The notes under the pieces were generated by a model that was given only the letters and a program-made list of their open reading frames with translations, was not told the DNA's origin and ran no database searches. DNA of 53,938 bases, taken from NCBI GenBank assembly GCA_030699825.1, contig JAUYKV010000016.1:1-53938 (forward strand), given 5' to 3'. Position 1 is the first letter of the stretch; each line of letters begins with the position of its first letter. Both the position numbers and the translations under genes were made by a program. Below, piece by piece: positions 17,229 to 26,272 of the stretch. The stretch comes from Pseudomonas sp. (lineage in GTDB: Bacteria > Pseudomonadota > Gammaproteobacteria > Pseudomonadales > Pseudomonadaceae).

Positions 17229-17265
17229 TCATGTGTCTCTCCACGACTCACAGGTTCTCTCTGCA

Positions 17266-18564
17266 ATGCACGACTACGTTAATTGGCTGCGCCACGCTTC
17301 GCCCTATATCAATGCCCACCGCGACTGCACCTTCGTCGTGATGCTGCCGGGCGAGGGCGTCGCCCACCCGAATTTCGGCAATATCGTCCACGACCTGGTG
17401 CTGCTGCACAGCCTCGGCGTACGCCTGGTGCTGGTACACGGCTCGCGCTCGCAGATCGAAGCGCGCCTGACTGCGCGCGGCATAACCCCGCACTTTCACC
17501 GCGATTTGCGGGTCACCGACGGGGCGACCCTGGAGTGCGTGATCGACGCGGTTGGCCAGCTGCGCATCGCCATCGAGGCGCGCCTGTCGATGGACATGGC
17601 CGCCTCGCCGATGCAGGGCGCGCGCCTGCGCGTGGCCAGCGGCAACTTCGTCACCGCGCGGCCGATCGGCGTGGTCGACGGCGTCGACTATCACCACACC
17701 GGCGAAGTGCGCCGGGTCGATCGCAAGGGCATCGGCCGCCTGCTCGACGAGCGCAGCATCGTGCTGCTGTCGTCGCTGGGCTATTCGCCGACCGGGGAAA
17801 TCTTCAACCTGGCCTGCGAAGACGTGGCCACCCGTGCCGCCATCGACCTGTGCGCCGACAAGCTGCTGCTGTTCGGTGCCGAGTCCGGTTTGCTTGACGA
17901 GCAAGGCAAGCTGGTGCGTGAACTGCGCCCGCAACAAGTACCCCAGCACCTGCAGCGCCTGGGCGGCAGCTACCAGGCCGAACTGCTGGATGCCGCCGCC
18001 CAGGCCTGCAGCGGCGGAGTGCGGCGCAGCCATATCGTCAGCTATACCGAGGACGGCGCCCTGCTCAGCGAACTGTTCACCCGTGCGGGCAACGGCACCC
18101 TAGTGGCGCAAGAGCAGTTCGAGTCCTTGCGCGAGGCGACCATCGAGGATGTCGGCGGCCTGATCGAGCTGATCAGTCCGCTGGAGGAACAGGGCATCCT
18201 GGTGCGCCGGTCGCGCGAGGTGCTGGAGCGCGAGATCGAGCAGTTCAGCATCGTCGAGCGCGAGGGCCTGATCATCGCCTGCGCGGCGTTGTACCGGATC
18301 GATGACTCGGACTACGGCGAACTGGCCTGCCTGGCAGTCAACCCGGAGTATCGCCACGGCGGCCGCGGCGACGAACTGCTCGAACGCATCGAGGCGCGCG
18401 CACGGGCCCAGGGCCTGAAGCACCTGTTCGTGCTCACCACCCGCACCGCCCACTGGTTCCGCGAACGCGGCTTCGTACCCAGCAGCGTCGACCGCCTGCC
18501 CGCGGCGCGCGTTTCGCTGTACAACTTCCAGCGCAACTCCAAGGTGTTCGAAAAGGCGTTGTAG
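17266..18564 (+). CDS. argA: N-acetylglutamate synthase
   Basis: A 432-residue two-domain enzyme catalysing the first step of arginine synthesis, acetyl-CoA + glutamate. The amino-acid-kinase-like domain is about 1-280 (FVVMLPGEGV, LVLVHGSRSQIEARL, IVLLSSLGYSPTGE), where arginine feedback binds in this family; the GNAT domain is about 285-432 (REATIEDVGGL, acetyl-CoA loop YRHGGRGDELL). The start at 17266 gives MHDYVNWLRHASPYINAHR, the usual N-terminus as I recall it; an in-frame ATG at 17194 would add 24 unlike residues. The Shine-Dalgarno before 17266 is weak (ACAGG), whereas the upstream leader frame has a strong one. Confidence 0.9.
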   Translation: MHDYVNWLRHASPYINAHRDCTFVVMLPGEGVAHPNFGNIVHDLVLLHSLGVRLVLVHGSRSQIEARLTARGITPHFHRDLRVTDGATLECVIDAVGQLRIAIEARLSMDMAASPMQGARLRVASGNFVTARPIGVVDGVDYHHTGEVRRVDRKGIGRLLDERSIVLLSSLGYSPTGEIFNLACEDVATRAAIDLCADKLLLFGAESGLLDEQGKLVRELRPQQVPQHLQRLGGSYQAELLDAAAQACSGGVRRSHIVSYTEDGALLSELFTRAGNGTLVAQEQFESLREATIEDVGGLIELISPLEEQGILVRRSREVLEREIEQFSIVEREGLIIACAALYRIDDSDYGELACLAVNPEYRHGGRGDELLERIEARARAQGLKHLFVLTTRTAHWFRERGFVPSSVDRLPAARVSLYNFQRNSKVFEKAL

Positions 18565-18586
18565 CCGCCAATTGCGCAGTAAAGTG

Positions 18587-18666
18587 TGTAGGAGCCAGCT
18601 TGCTGGCGATGCTTTTGACCTGCAAAGATCGCCGGGACGCCGGACCGCAGCAAGCTGGCTCCTACA
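18587..18666. repeat. REP pair (REPIN-like): two inverted REP palindromes
   Basis: TGTAGGAGCCAGCTTGCTGG at 18587-18606 is matched in inverted orientation at 18647-18666 (19 of 20 bases), about 40 bp apart. This is the common Pseudomonas REP type (GTAGGAGCnAGCTTGCT). It fills the space between the convergent argA and RMF-like genes. As RNA it forms a large hairpin that could stabilise or terminate both messages. Confidence 0.8.
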
Positions 18667-18682
18667 AAGGCATAGCCAAGCC

Positions 18683-18892
18683 TCAGGCGCTTTTCTGCTG
18701 GCGCAGCAGTTGCCCATGGCCGTCGTCCCAGCCGGCCTCCCAGGCAGCGGCAAGCACCTCGGCGCGGTGGTCGTGGCGACTATTGGGGTGGCCGGTGAGG
18801 CCCGCCATGTAGCCCTGCTGGTAAGCCTTGTTCAGACTTTCCAGGCTCCAGTGGTGGTCGTCCTCGGGATGGGCGGCGGACTCCATGGGCAC
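18683..18892 (-). CDS. Small RMF-like (ribosome modulation factor family) protein
   Basis: A 69-residue acidic/His-rich protein. The segment AYQQGYMAGLTGHPNS followed by AAAWEAGWDDG resembles the RMF pattern (GY.AG..G ... W..GW..G), which in E. coli RMF drives 70S dimer formation in stationary phase. Unlike RMF it is not strongly basic (many Asp, Glu and His), so it may be a family member with another role. Two candidate ATGs (18892 and 18886) lie two codons apart; no strong ribosome-binding site is seen. It converges on argA across a REP pair. Confidence 0.55.
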   Translation of the reverse strand: MPMESAAHPEDDHHWSLESLNKAYQQGYMAGLTGHPNSRHDHRAEVLAAAWEAGWDDGHGQLLRQQKSA

Positions 18893-18997
18893 GGCTCGTG
18901 TTGATCGCTCTGTGCCTATGCTAGCTGCGCCCGGCTTGCCTGGCTGGGCTGCCGGTCACAGCTTTCGCTGCATTGCTTGCTTTTGTGATCGGCTCGA

Positions 18998-19172
18998 CTA
19001 AGAGGCTGAGAAAAAAGCGCTTGCCTGCTGCGACCGTCGCCGGGCGGCTGCAACTGCGTTGCGCTACGCCAAAACTTCGGTCATTTGGCTCGCCAAACTC
19101 CCTCGTTTTCACGTAGCGCGCCTTGTTTCGCTCGCCAGACGACGCTCTCGCGACGGCCTTCGATATTTTCCC
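18998..19172. repeat. A/T-ended dispersed repeat (family member 3) abutting the gshA stop codon
   Basis: The element runs from about TAAGAGGCTGAGAAAAAAGCG to ATATTTTCCCAGCCTA, with imperfect inverted ends (TAAGAGGCTGAGAAAA / TTTTCCCAGCCTA). It shares CTTGCCTGCTGCG and TTGCGCTACG with the element at 12148. It begins within a few bases of the gshA stop on the 3' side of that gene. Read in the gshA direction the hairpin ends in a run of six T (CGCTTTTTTCTCAGCC), as in an intrinsic terminator. Between this element and 18893 nothing else is recognised. Confidence 0.55.
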
Positions 19173-19175
19173 AGC

Positions 19176-20756
19176 CTAAATCCCCGGGGCCAGGATGCTC
19201 GCCTGGTAGGCCGCGGCAAAGCTGTCGAAATCGCCTTCTTCCTGAGCTTCCAGCTCCGCTTGCTCACGCAGTGAGCGTCCGCTCGCGGCTTCGAAGGCGG
19301 CCTGTTGCTCCGCGCTCAATGGCTGGCTGCGGAAGTAGTCGGCGTGCTGCTTGCTCTGGCGCAGGGCGAACTGGCTGAAGCTTTCGCCCTGTTGCAGGCG
19401 CGCCAGCACCTGGGCTGACGGGGTCAGGCTGGCGTCGTCGACCTTGGCGCGCTGGGCCTGCAACGCCTGGCTGTGCGCGTCGTCGCCATGGCTCTGGTCG
19501 AACAAAGTGGCCGTTTGCTGGATGCTGTCGAGCAGTTCGTGGGCCCAGGCCTGCAGCGCCACGGGTTTGCCCCGCAGCTGCAGGTGCAGGCCGGGACGGC
19601 GGCCGTCCTTGACTACTTTGAGAAAGTTGTCGGTACAGGCGTGGCATTCGTCGCCGCCCAGTGGCGGGCTTTCCTGCAGGGCGCAGAACAGCAGGAAGGC
19701 GTCGAGGAAGCGTGCTTCGTTCAGGTCGATGCCCAGCGGCAGGAAGGGGTTGATGTCCAGGCAGCGTACTTCGATATATTGCACGCCACGGGCCATCAGT
19801 GCCTGGATCGGTCGTTCGCCGCTGTGGGTCACGCGTTTCGGGCGGATGTTCGAGTAGTACTCGTTCTCGATCTGCAGGATGTTGGTGTTGAGTTGCAGCC
19901 ATTCGCCGTCCTTCTTGCTGCCGATTTCGACATAGGGCGGGTAGGGCGTGGCGACCGCCTGGCGCAGGCTGTCGGTGTAGCTGGTCAGGTCGTTGTAGCA
20001 GGGCGTGATGCCAGCCTGGGCGTTGCTCTGATAACCCAGGTCGCTCATGCGCAGGCTGGTGGCGTAGGGCAGGTACAGGGTCTCGCCATCGAGTTGCTGC
20101 AATTGGTGCGGGCGGCCGCGCAGGAAGCCCGCATCCAGCGCCGGCGAGGCGCCGAACAGGTACATCAGCAGCCAGCTGTAGCGGCGGAAATTGCGGATCA
20201 GGGCGATGTAGCGCGCCGACTGGTAGTCGCGCGCGTCGCGGGTATTGCCCTCGGCCTGCTGCAGCAGTGGCCACAGGCTGTCGGGCAGGGAGAAGTTGTA
20301 GTGAATGCCGGCGATGCACTGCATGGTCTTGCCGTAACGCAGCGCCAGGCCCTTGCGGTAGACATATTTGAGCTTGCCGATATGCGAGCTGCCGTATTCG
20401 GCGATCGGAATCGTCTCTTCGTCCGGCAGGGGGCAGGGCATTGACGGGCTCCACAGGTATTCGCCGTCGAGCTGGCTGTAGACGAAACGATGGATCTGTT
20501 CGAGATCGGCCAGGGTGGTGGCCGGGTCGGGCTCGGCCGGGGTGATGAACTCCAGCAGGGCCTCGGAATAGTCCGTGGTGATCAGCGGGTGAGTCAGCGC
20601 CGAACCCAGCGCCGGCGGGTGCGGGGTCAGGGCCAGTTGGCCATCGCCGTCGACGCGCAGGCATTCGCGCTCGATGCCGTGCAAGCACTTGGAAAGCAGG
20701 GAGAGGTTGGCGCGCTCGCCGAGCAGGGCCAGGCGGCGGGAGAACAGGTCGCTCAA
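19176..20756 (-). CDS. gshA: Glutamate-cysteine ligase (gamma-glutamylcysteine synthetase)
   Basis: A 526-residue type-1 (gamma-proteobacterial) enzyme for the first step of glutathione synthesis. Family segments: [17 protein letters not shown] with the substrate-binding Glu near residue 29, [47 protein letters not shown], and [12 protein letters not shown]. Length is as expected. The start is TTG at 20754-20756: AAGGA lies nine bases upstream, and the nearby ATG (two codons away in another frame) meets a stop after three codons. The weak start codon may hold translation down. Upstream, 20757-21012 (256 bp) contains the promoter region; no structure was recognised there. Confidence 0.92.
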   Translation of the reverse strand: MSDLFSRRLALLGERANLSLLSKCLHGIERECLRVDGDGQLALTPHPPALGSALTHPLITTDYSEALLEFITPAEPDPATTLADLEQIHRFVYSQLDGEYLWSPSMPCPLPDEETIPIAEYGSSHIGKLKYVYRKGLALRYGKTMQCIAGIHYNFSLPDSLWPLLQQAEGNTRDARDYQSARYIALIRNFRRYSWLLMYLFGASPALDAGFLRGRPHQLQQLDGETLYLPYATSLRMSDLGYQSNAQAGITPCYNDLTSYTDSLRQAVATPYPPYVEIGSKKDGEWLQLNTNILQIENEYYSNIRPKRVTHSGERPIQALMARGVQYIEVRCLDINPFLPLGIDLNEARFLDAFLLFCALQESPPLGGDECHACTDNFLKVVKDGRRPGLHLQLRGKPVALQAWAHELLDSIQQTATLFDQSHGDDAHSQALQAQRAKVDDASLTPSAQVLARLQQGESFSQFALRQSKQHADYFRSQPLSAEQQAAFEAASGRSLREQAELEAQEEGDFDSFAAAYQASILAPGI

Positions 20757-21012
20757 GATTGCATTCCTTCACGCATCGGTCGCCTCAATATGGGGTCGAA
20801 TCGATTGCTCTACAAGGGGGCCGGTAACGGCGAATTGCGCCGCGGCTGTCCATTCTGGGCGCAGCACGGCCTGGTTACCCTAGCCCAGTTTGGGCGCAGG
20901 CGACTACACGCTGGCGAAGGCTGCTTGTGCCTTTGCGACCCGTTTGTCGCTAGGGGACTCTTTCTAGCACCTGGGGCCGGCGGTTGCTGTCGGCGCCGCC
21001 GGGCCTGGCGGG

Positions 21013-21399
21013 TCACTTGCAGATAAAGGTCGCCTGGGCCGTGGCGATCAGTTTGTCGCCCTGCTGCACCCGCGCTTCCAGCACATGCACCTTGCGTCCG
21101 GCATTCAGCACGCGGGCGTTGCAGACTATCTCGCCTTCGCTGACCGCGCGGATGTAGTTGACCTTGCATTCCAGGGTCATGCTGCCGGCCTGGCCATCGA
21201 ACAGGCTGTGGCTGGCTTGGCCGAGCGCCGTGTCGATCAGCGAGAACAGCGCACCGCCGTGCATGCGTCCGTGCAGATTGAGCAGGTGGTCCTGCATGCT
21301 CATGCGCACCTGGGATTCACCGTTCTCGGCTTTGTCGATGGTCATGCCGAGCAGCTTGCTGAAGGCGCTGTCCTGGCCGACCGGGGACGTGTGGCTCAT
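21013..21399 (-). CDS. PaaI/hotdog-fold thioesterase
   Basis: A 128-residue cytosolic hotdog-fold protein. The signature LLNLHGRMHGGALFSLIDTALG (about residues 42-63) is the PaaI-type active-site region with HGG and the acidic residue of LIDTALG on the following helix; MTLECKVNYIRAVSEGEIVC follows. Such enzymes hydrolyse acyl- or aryl-CoA thioesters; the substrate here is unknown. GAGGAAG precedes the ATG. The start is three bases after the tex stop codon, so it is in the tex operon. Confidence 0.85.
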   Translation of the reverse strand: MSHTSPVGQDSAFSKLLGMTIDKAENGESQVRMSMQDHLLNLHGRMHGGALFSLIDTALGQASHSLFDGQAGSMTLECKVNYIRAVSEGEIVCNARVLNAGRKVHVLEARVQQGDKLIATAQATFICK

Positions 21400-21402
21400 G
21401 GT

Positions 21403-23730
21403 TTACTTCCTCAACTGCTTGGCGTTGGCGAACAGCGCGGCCATGGCGGCGTTGCTGGCGGGCTGTGGCTCGGCGCGTGGCGTGCTGGCGGGCGGACGCG
21501 GGCTGGCGTCGCGCTTGCCGCCGCCACGCGGGCCGTTGCGCACGCCCTCGATCTTCTCGCCCGGGGTGTCGCCCATGCGCATCGACAGGGCGATGCGGTT
21601 ACGCGGGATGTCTACCTCCATCACCTTGACCTTGACCACGTCGCCGGCCTTGACCGCCTCGTGCGGGTCCTTGATGAACTTCTCCGACAGCGCCGAGATG
21701 TGCACCAGACCGTCCTGGTGCACGCCGATGTCGACGAAGGCGCCGAAGTTGGTGACGTTGGTCACCACGCCCTCGAGGATCATCCCCAGTTCGAGGTCCT
21801 TGAGGGTTTCGACGCCGTCCTGGAATTCGGCGGTCTTGAACTCGGGGCGTGGATCGCGGCCGGGCTTTTCCAGCTCCTGGAGAATGTCGCCGACGGTCAC
21901 CAGACCGAAGCGTTCGTCGGTGAATTTTTTCGGGTCGAGACGCTTGATGAAGATCGCGTCGCCGACCAGCGAGCGGATGTCGCGGCCGGTGTCGGCGGCG
22001 ATGCGCTGCACCAGCGGGTAGGTTTCCGGGTGCACCGCCGAGGCGTCCAGCGGGTTATCGCCGTTCATCACGCGGAGGAAGCCGGCGGCCTGCTCGAAGG
22101 TTTTCTCGCCCAGGCGCGACACTTTCTTCAGCGCGTCGCGGGTCTTGAAGGCGCCGTTGGCATCGCGGTGCGCGACTATGTTCTGCGCCAGGGTCGCATT
22201 CAGCCCGGAGATCCGTGCCAGCAGGGCGACCGAGGCGGTATTGACGTCGACGCCGACCGCGTTTACGCAGTCTTCCACTACTGCATCGAGCGAGCGCGCC
22301 AGCTTGAGCTGGGACACGTCGTGCTGATACTGGCCGACGCCGATGGATTTCGGGTCGATCTTCACCAGTTCGGCCAGCGGGTCCTGCAGGCGGCGGGCGA
22401 TGGACACGGCGCTGCGAATCGACACGTCGAGGTCGGGGAATTCCTTGGACGCCAGCTCCGAGGCCGAATAGACCGAGGCGCCGGCTTCGCTGACCATCAC
22501 CTTGGTTAGCTTAAGCGCCGGGTGCTTCTTGATCAGTTCGATCACCAGCTTGTCGCTTTCGCGGCTGGCGGTGCCGTTGCCGATGGCAACCAGGTCGACC
22601 GAATGCTTGGCGCACAGCTTGGCCAGGGTGTTGATGGTGCCGTCCCAGTCATTGCGCGGCGCGTGCGGGTAGACAGTGGCGGTATCGAGCAGCTTGCCGG
22701 TGCTGTCGACCACAGCGACCTTGCAGCCGGTGCGCAGGCCCGGGTCGAAGCCCAGGGTCGCGCGCGGGCCGGCCGGGGCGGCCAGCAGCAGGTCGTGCAT
22801 GTTGCGCGCGAACACCGCGATCGCCTCGTCTTCGGCGCCTTCGCGCAGCTCGCCGAGCAGGTCGGTTTCCAGGTGGGTGTAGAGCTTGACCTTCCAGGTC
22901 CAGCGCACCACTTCGTCCAGCCATTTGTCGGCGGCGCGGCCCTGGTTGCTGATGCCGAAACGCTCGGCGACCATGCCTTCGCAAGGGTGCAGGGTGCCGG
23001 GCAGCTCTTCGCCAATCTTCAGGCTGGCGCTGAGGAAGCCCTCGTTGCGTCCGCGGAAAATCGCCAGGGCACGGTGCGAGGGGGCGTTTTTCAGCTTCTC
23101 GTCGTGTTCGAAGTAATCGCGGAACTTGGCGCCTTCCTGCTCCTTGCCGGCGATCAGGCGGGCGCTGAGGGTGGCGTTGTCCTTGAGGAAACTGCGCAGA
23201 TTGGCCAGCAGGGTGGCGTCTTCGGCGAAGCGCTCCATGAGGATGTACTTGGCGCCTTCGAGCACCGCCTTGATGTCGGCGAAGCCTTTTTCGGCATCGA
23301 CGAAGTGTGCGGCTTCGCGTTCCGGGGCCAGGCTGGGGTCATTGAACAGCGCGTCGGCCAGTTCTCCGAGGCCGGCTTCCAGGGCGATCTGGCCCTTGGT
23401 GCGGCGCTTCTGTTTGTAGGGCAGATACAGGTCTTCGAGGCGGGTCTTGGTCTCGGCCAGGTTGATCTCGCGGGCAAGCTCCGTGGTCAGCTTGCCCTGT
23501 TCCTCGATGCTGGCGAGGATGCTGGCGCGCCGATCGTCCAGCTCGCGCAGGTAGCGCAGACGCTCTTCCAGGTGGCGCAGTTGGGTGTCATCCAGGCTGC
23601 CGGTGACTTCCTTGCGGTAGCGGGAGATGAAAGGCACGGTCGAGCCTTCATCGAGCAGCGCCACCGCGGCGGCGACCTGTTGCGGGCGCACGCCCAGTTC
23701 TTCGGCGATGCGGTTGTTGATGCTGTCCAT
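21403..23730 (-). CDS. tex: Tex, RNA-binding transcription accessory protein
   Basis: A 775-residue nucleic-acid-binding protein, of the usual length. Seen in order: N-terminal helical part starting [19 protein letters not shown]; YqgF-like nuclease-fold domain (about 325-450; [17 protein letters not shown]); helix-hairpin-helix domain (about 485-560; [19 protein letters not shown]); C-terminal S1 domain (about 645-720; [19 protein letters not shown]); then a Gly/Arg/Pro-rich tail. The start at 23730 has AGGTGG upstream; the open frame to 23874 is not coding. Tex homologues affect transcription and RNA processing. Confidence 0.92.
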   Translation of the reverse strand: MDSINNRIAEELGVRPQQVAAAVALLDEGSTVPFISRYRKEVTGSLDDTQLRHLEERLRYLRELDDRRASILASIEEQGKLTTELAREINLAETKTRLEDLYLPYKQKRRTKGQIALEAGLGELADALFNDPSLAPEREAAHFVDAEKGFADIKAVLEGAKYILMERFAEDATLLANLRSFLKDNATLSARLIAGKEQEGAKFRDYFEHDEKLKNAPSHRALAIFRGRNEGFLSASLKIGEELPGTLHPCEGMVAERFGISNQGRAADKWLDEVVRWTWKVKLYTHLETDLLGELREGAEDEAIAVFARNMHDLLLAAPAGPRATLGFDPGLRTGCKVAVVDSTGKLLDTATVYPHAPRNDWDGTINTLAKLCAKHSVDLVAIGNGTASRESDKLVIELIKKHPALKLTKVMVSEAGASVYSASELASKEFPDLDVSIRSAVSIARRLQDPLAELVKIDPKSIGVGQYQHDVSQLKLARSLDAVVEDCVNAVGVDVNTASVALLARISGLNATLAQNIVAHRDANGAFKTRDALKKVSRLGEKTFEQAAGFLRVMNGDNPLDASAVHPETYPLVQRIAADTGRDIRSLVGDAIFIKRLDPKKFTDERFGLVTVGDILQELEKPGRDPRPEFKTAEFQDGVETLKDLELGMILEGVVTNVTNFGAFVDIGVHQDGLVHISALSEKFIKDPHEAVKAGDVVKVKVMEVDIPRNRIALSMRMGDTPGEKIEGVRNGPRGGGKRDASPRPPASTPRAEPQPASNAAMAALFANAKQLRK

Positions 23731-23805
23731 AGAGCCACCTGACAGGGGAATGAAGGCAGGCCGGGCCTGCCGCAAAAGGACGGCATTATAACCGTTAGCC
23801 GCTAC

Positions 23806-23894
23806 GAGGGATGGGGGAGGAGGAATGAGGGCATTGGCAGGGCGGAAGATGATCCGGGCCGCACCACGGCCCATTCCTCATCCCCCATTCCCTC
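23806..23894. repeat. G/A-rich inverted repeat in the tex-amgR divergent region
   Basis: GAGGGATGGGGGAGGAGGAATG at the left is paired, with a few mismatches, by CCCATTCCTCATCCCCCATT at 23870-23894. The spacer is about 40 bp. A related shorter element (GAGGAATGAGG ... CCTCATCCCCCATCC) occurs at 26273-26345, so the pair brackets the amgRS locus. It lies about 130 bp before the amgR start and 75 bp before the tex start, inside the shared upstream region of both genes. Confidence 0.65.
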
Positions 23895-24026
23895 CCGCCC
23901 CCGGCGCTCGACGACAAATCTGCTAACAATGGCTGCACCGGTGATCGCGGCGGCTGAGCCATAATGCCGGCATTGAAGACTGTTCACGCCCGATGGGCGG
24001 CGCATATTCTCGGTCAAGGAGCTTCT

Positions 24027-24764
24027 ATGAGCAGCACTGCACTTCCGCTTGAAGGCGAGAAAATTCTGGTTGTCGACGACGACGGTCGCTTGCGGCGCCT
24101 GCTCGAGCGCTTCTTCGAGGAGCAGGGCTACCGCGTGCGCACGGTGGAAAACGTCGAGCAGATGGATCGCCTGTTGGCCCGCGAGCTGTTCCATCTGGTG
24201 GTCCTCGACCTGATGCTGCCGGGCGAGGACGGCCTGTCGGCCTGCCGCCGGTTGCGCGCGGCGAACAACCAGGTGCCGATCATCATGCTCACCGCCAAGG
24301 GCGACGAGGCCAGTCGTATCCAGGGCCTGGAGCTGGGCGCCGATGACTACCTGGCCAAACCCTTCAACCCGCGCGAACTGCTGGCGCGGATCAAGGCCGT
24401 GCTGCGTCGCCAGGCGCCGGTGGTGCCGGGTGCGCCGGGCAGCGAGGACGAGAGCGTGAGTTTCGGCGAATACCAGCTGTCGCTGGCCACCCGCGAACTG
24501 AAGAAGGGTGACCAGGTGCATATGCTCACCACCGGCGAGTTCGCCGTGCTCAAAGCACTGGTCCAGCACGCGCGCGAACCGCTGACCCGCGACAAGTTGA
24601 TGAACCTGGCCCGTGGCCGCGAGTGGGACGCTCTGGAGCGCTCCATCGACGTGCAGATCTCGCGCCTGCGCCGGCTGATCGAGCCGGACCCGTCCAAGCC
24701 ACGCTATATCCAGACGGTCTGGGGCGTGGGCTATGTGTTCGTGCCGGATGGAGCCAAGTCGTAG
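24027..24764 (+). CDS. amgR: OmpR-family response regulator AmgR
   Basis: A 245-residue DNA-binding regulator. The receiver domain carries VVDDD (D17-D19), phospho-acceptor Asp61 in VLDLMLPGEDG, and YLAKPFNPRE; the winged-helix output domain follows (about 140-240; GRGREWDALERSIDVQISRLRR, with NLARGREWDA before it). AAGGAG precedes the ATG at 24027. Position between tex and the sensor kinase, and length, match P. aeruginosa AmgR, which controls the response to membrane stress and aminoglycosides. Assignment rests on synteny and family, so the exact regulon is inferred. Confidence 0.85.
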   Translation: MSSTALPLEGEKILVVDDDGRLRRLLERFFEEQGYRVRTVENVEQMDRLLARELFHLVVLDLMLPGEDGLSACRRLRAANNQVPIIMLTAKGDEASRIQGLELGADDYLAKPFNPRELLARIKAVLRRQAPVVPGAPGSEDESVSFGEYQLSLATRELKKGDQVHMLTTGEFAVLKALVQHAREPLTRDKLMNLARGREWDALERSIDVQISRLRRLIEPDPSKPRYIQTVWGVGYVFVPDGAKS

Positions 24765-24855
24765 AAGGGTGCGTTAGGCGCGTCGCGGTTTGACGCCGTA
24801 CGGCAACCTGGAGCGCCGTAACCCACTGATAAAGCGGCGACAATGCCATCGCAAT

Positions 24856-24925
24856 GGTGGATTACGCGGCGTCCGGCATCCCAAGCGTCATTACGGATTC
24901 GTTGGCGCCGCTAATCCACCCTACA
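24856..24925. repeat. Palindromic dispersed repeat between amgR and amgS
   Basis: GGTGGATTACGCGGCG (24856-24871) is matched by CGCCGCTAATCCACCC (24906-24921) with one or two mismatches. It occupies the centre of a 179-bp gap between the two genes of one two-component system, which would normally be almost contiguous. A decayed copy of the same family is at 3182-3254. As a strong RNA hairpin it could lower kinase expression relative to the regulator. Confidence 0.65.
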
Positions 24926-24943
24926 CGGACCCTGTAGCTATCC

Positions 24944-26257
24944 ATGAAAACCCCGCTGTGGTTCCCGCAAAGCTTCTTCGCTCGCACCCTCTGGCTGGTG
25001 CTGATCGTGGTGCTGTTCTCCAAGGCGCTGACCCTGGTTTATCTGATGATGAACGAGGACGTGCTGGTCGACCGCCAGTACAGCCATGGCGCGGCGCTGA
25101 CCCTGCGCGCCTACTGGGCGGCCGATCCAGAGGACCGCGCGACCATCGCCGAGGCGGCGGGGCTCAAGCGCACGCCCCACGACCAGGTGCCGACCAGCGA
25201 ACAGCACTGGCCCTACAGCGAGATCTTCCAGCGGCAGATGCAGGCCGAACTCGGTCCCGAGACCGAGGTGCGGGTGCGCGCGAAAAGCCCGCCGGCGCTG
25301 TGGGTGCATGCCCCGGCGCTGGGCGAGGACTGGCTGCGGGTGCCGCTGTATCCGCATCCGCTGCGCGGCCAGCGGATCTGGAGCGTACTCGGTTGGTTCC
25401 TCGGCATCGGTTTGCTCTCCACCGCCGCCGCCTGGATCTTCGTGAGCCAGCTCAATGCGCCCTTGAAACGCCTGGTATTCGCCGCCCGCCAGCTCGGCCA
25501 GGGCCGCAGCGTGCGCCTGCCGGTCAGCGATACGCCGAGCGAGATGACCGAGGTTTATCGCGCCTTCAACCAGATGGCCGAGGACGTTGAACAGGCCGGC
25601 CGCGAGCGCGAACTGATGCTGGCCGGGGTGTCCCATGACCTGCGTACGCCGTTGACCCGCTTGCGCCTGTCCCTCGAACTGTTGAACAACGACTCCGAAC
25701 TGACCGAGGACATGGTCCGCGATATCGAGGACATGGACGCGATTCTCGACCAGTTCCTCGCCTTTATCCGCGACGGTCGCGACGAGCCGCTGGAACAGCT
25801 CGACCTGCTCGAGTTAATCCGCGAAGTGGTGGCGCCCTATAACCAGCAGCGCGAGCTGGTGCGCCTGTGCCTGGAGCCGGTGCCGATCTTTCCGCTGCGG
25901 CGGGTATCGATCAAGCGCCTGCTGGTCAACCTGATCGAGAACGCCCTGCGCTATGGTGGTAATGCGGTCGAAGTCGCCGTGTCGGTCTCCGACGACCACA
26001 GTGCGCCCTATGTCGTGCTCAGCGTGCTCGACCGCGGCGCCGGCATCGATCCGGCCGAGCTGGGCAGCATCTTCAATCCCTTCATCCGCGGCGACCGCGC
26101 CCGCGGCGGCCAGGGTGCCGGGCTCGGCCTGGCCATCGTCAAGCGCATCGCCGCCCTGCACGGCGGCAGCGTCGAGCTGCGCAACCGCTGCGGCGGTGGC
26201 CTGGAAGCCAGGGTCTGTCTGCCGCTGGGGCTGCTGCTACCGCGCGATGCGGTTTAG
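24944..26257 (+). CDS. amgS: Sensor histidine kinase AmgS (EnvZ-like)
   Basis: A 437-residue inner-membrane kinase. First membrane span about residues 10-33, periplasmic domain about 34-145, second span about 146-168, HAMP (SQLNAPLKRLVFAARQLGQG), dimerisation H-box LAGVSHDLRTPLTRLR with His231, N-box LLVNLIENALRYGG, G-boxes DRGAGIDPAELGSIFNPF and GAGLGLAIVKR. It is the partner of AmgR upstream, with a palindromic repeat between them. Family and synteny support AmgS; the signal in known AmgS is envelope protein damage. It converges with rimK. Confidence 0.85.
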   Translation: MKTPLWFPQSFFARTLWLVLIVVLFSKALTLVYLMMNEDVLVDRQYSHGAALTLRAYWAADPEDRATIAEAAGLKRTPHDQVPTSEQHWPYSEIFQRQMQAELGPETEVRVRAKSPPALWVHAPALGEDWLRVPLYPHPLRGQRIWSVLGWFLGIGLLSTAAAWIFVSQLNAPLKRLVFAARQLGQGRSVRLPVSDTPSEMTEVYRAFNQMAEDVEQAGRERELMLAGVSHDLRTPLTRLRLSLELLNNDSELTEDMVRDIEDMDAILDQFLAFIRDGRDEPLEQLDLLELIREVVAPYNQQRELVRLCLEPVPIFPLRRVSIKRLLVNLIENALRYGGNAVEVAVSVSDDHSAPYVVLSVLDRGAGIDPAELGSIFNPFIRGDRARGGQGAGLGLAIVKRIAALHGGSVELRNRCGGGLEARVCLPLGLLLPRDAV

Positions 26258-26272
26258 CGAGGAGACTGGTTT

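Noticed and set aside
21085..22509. 474-codon + strand frame opposite tex
   Set aside because: Shadow of tex and the thioesterase gene.
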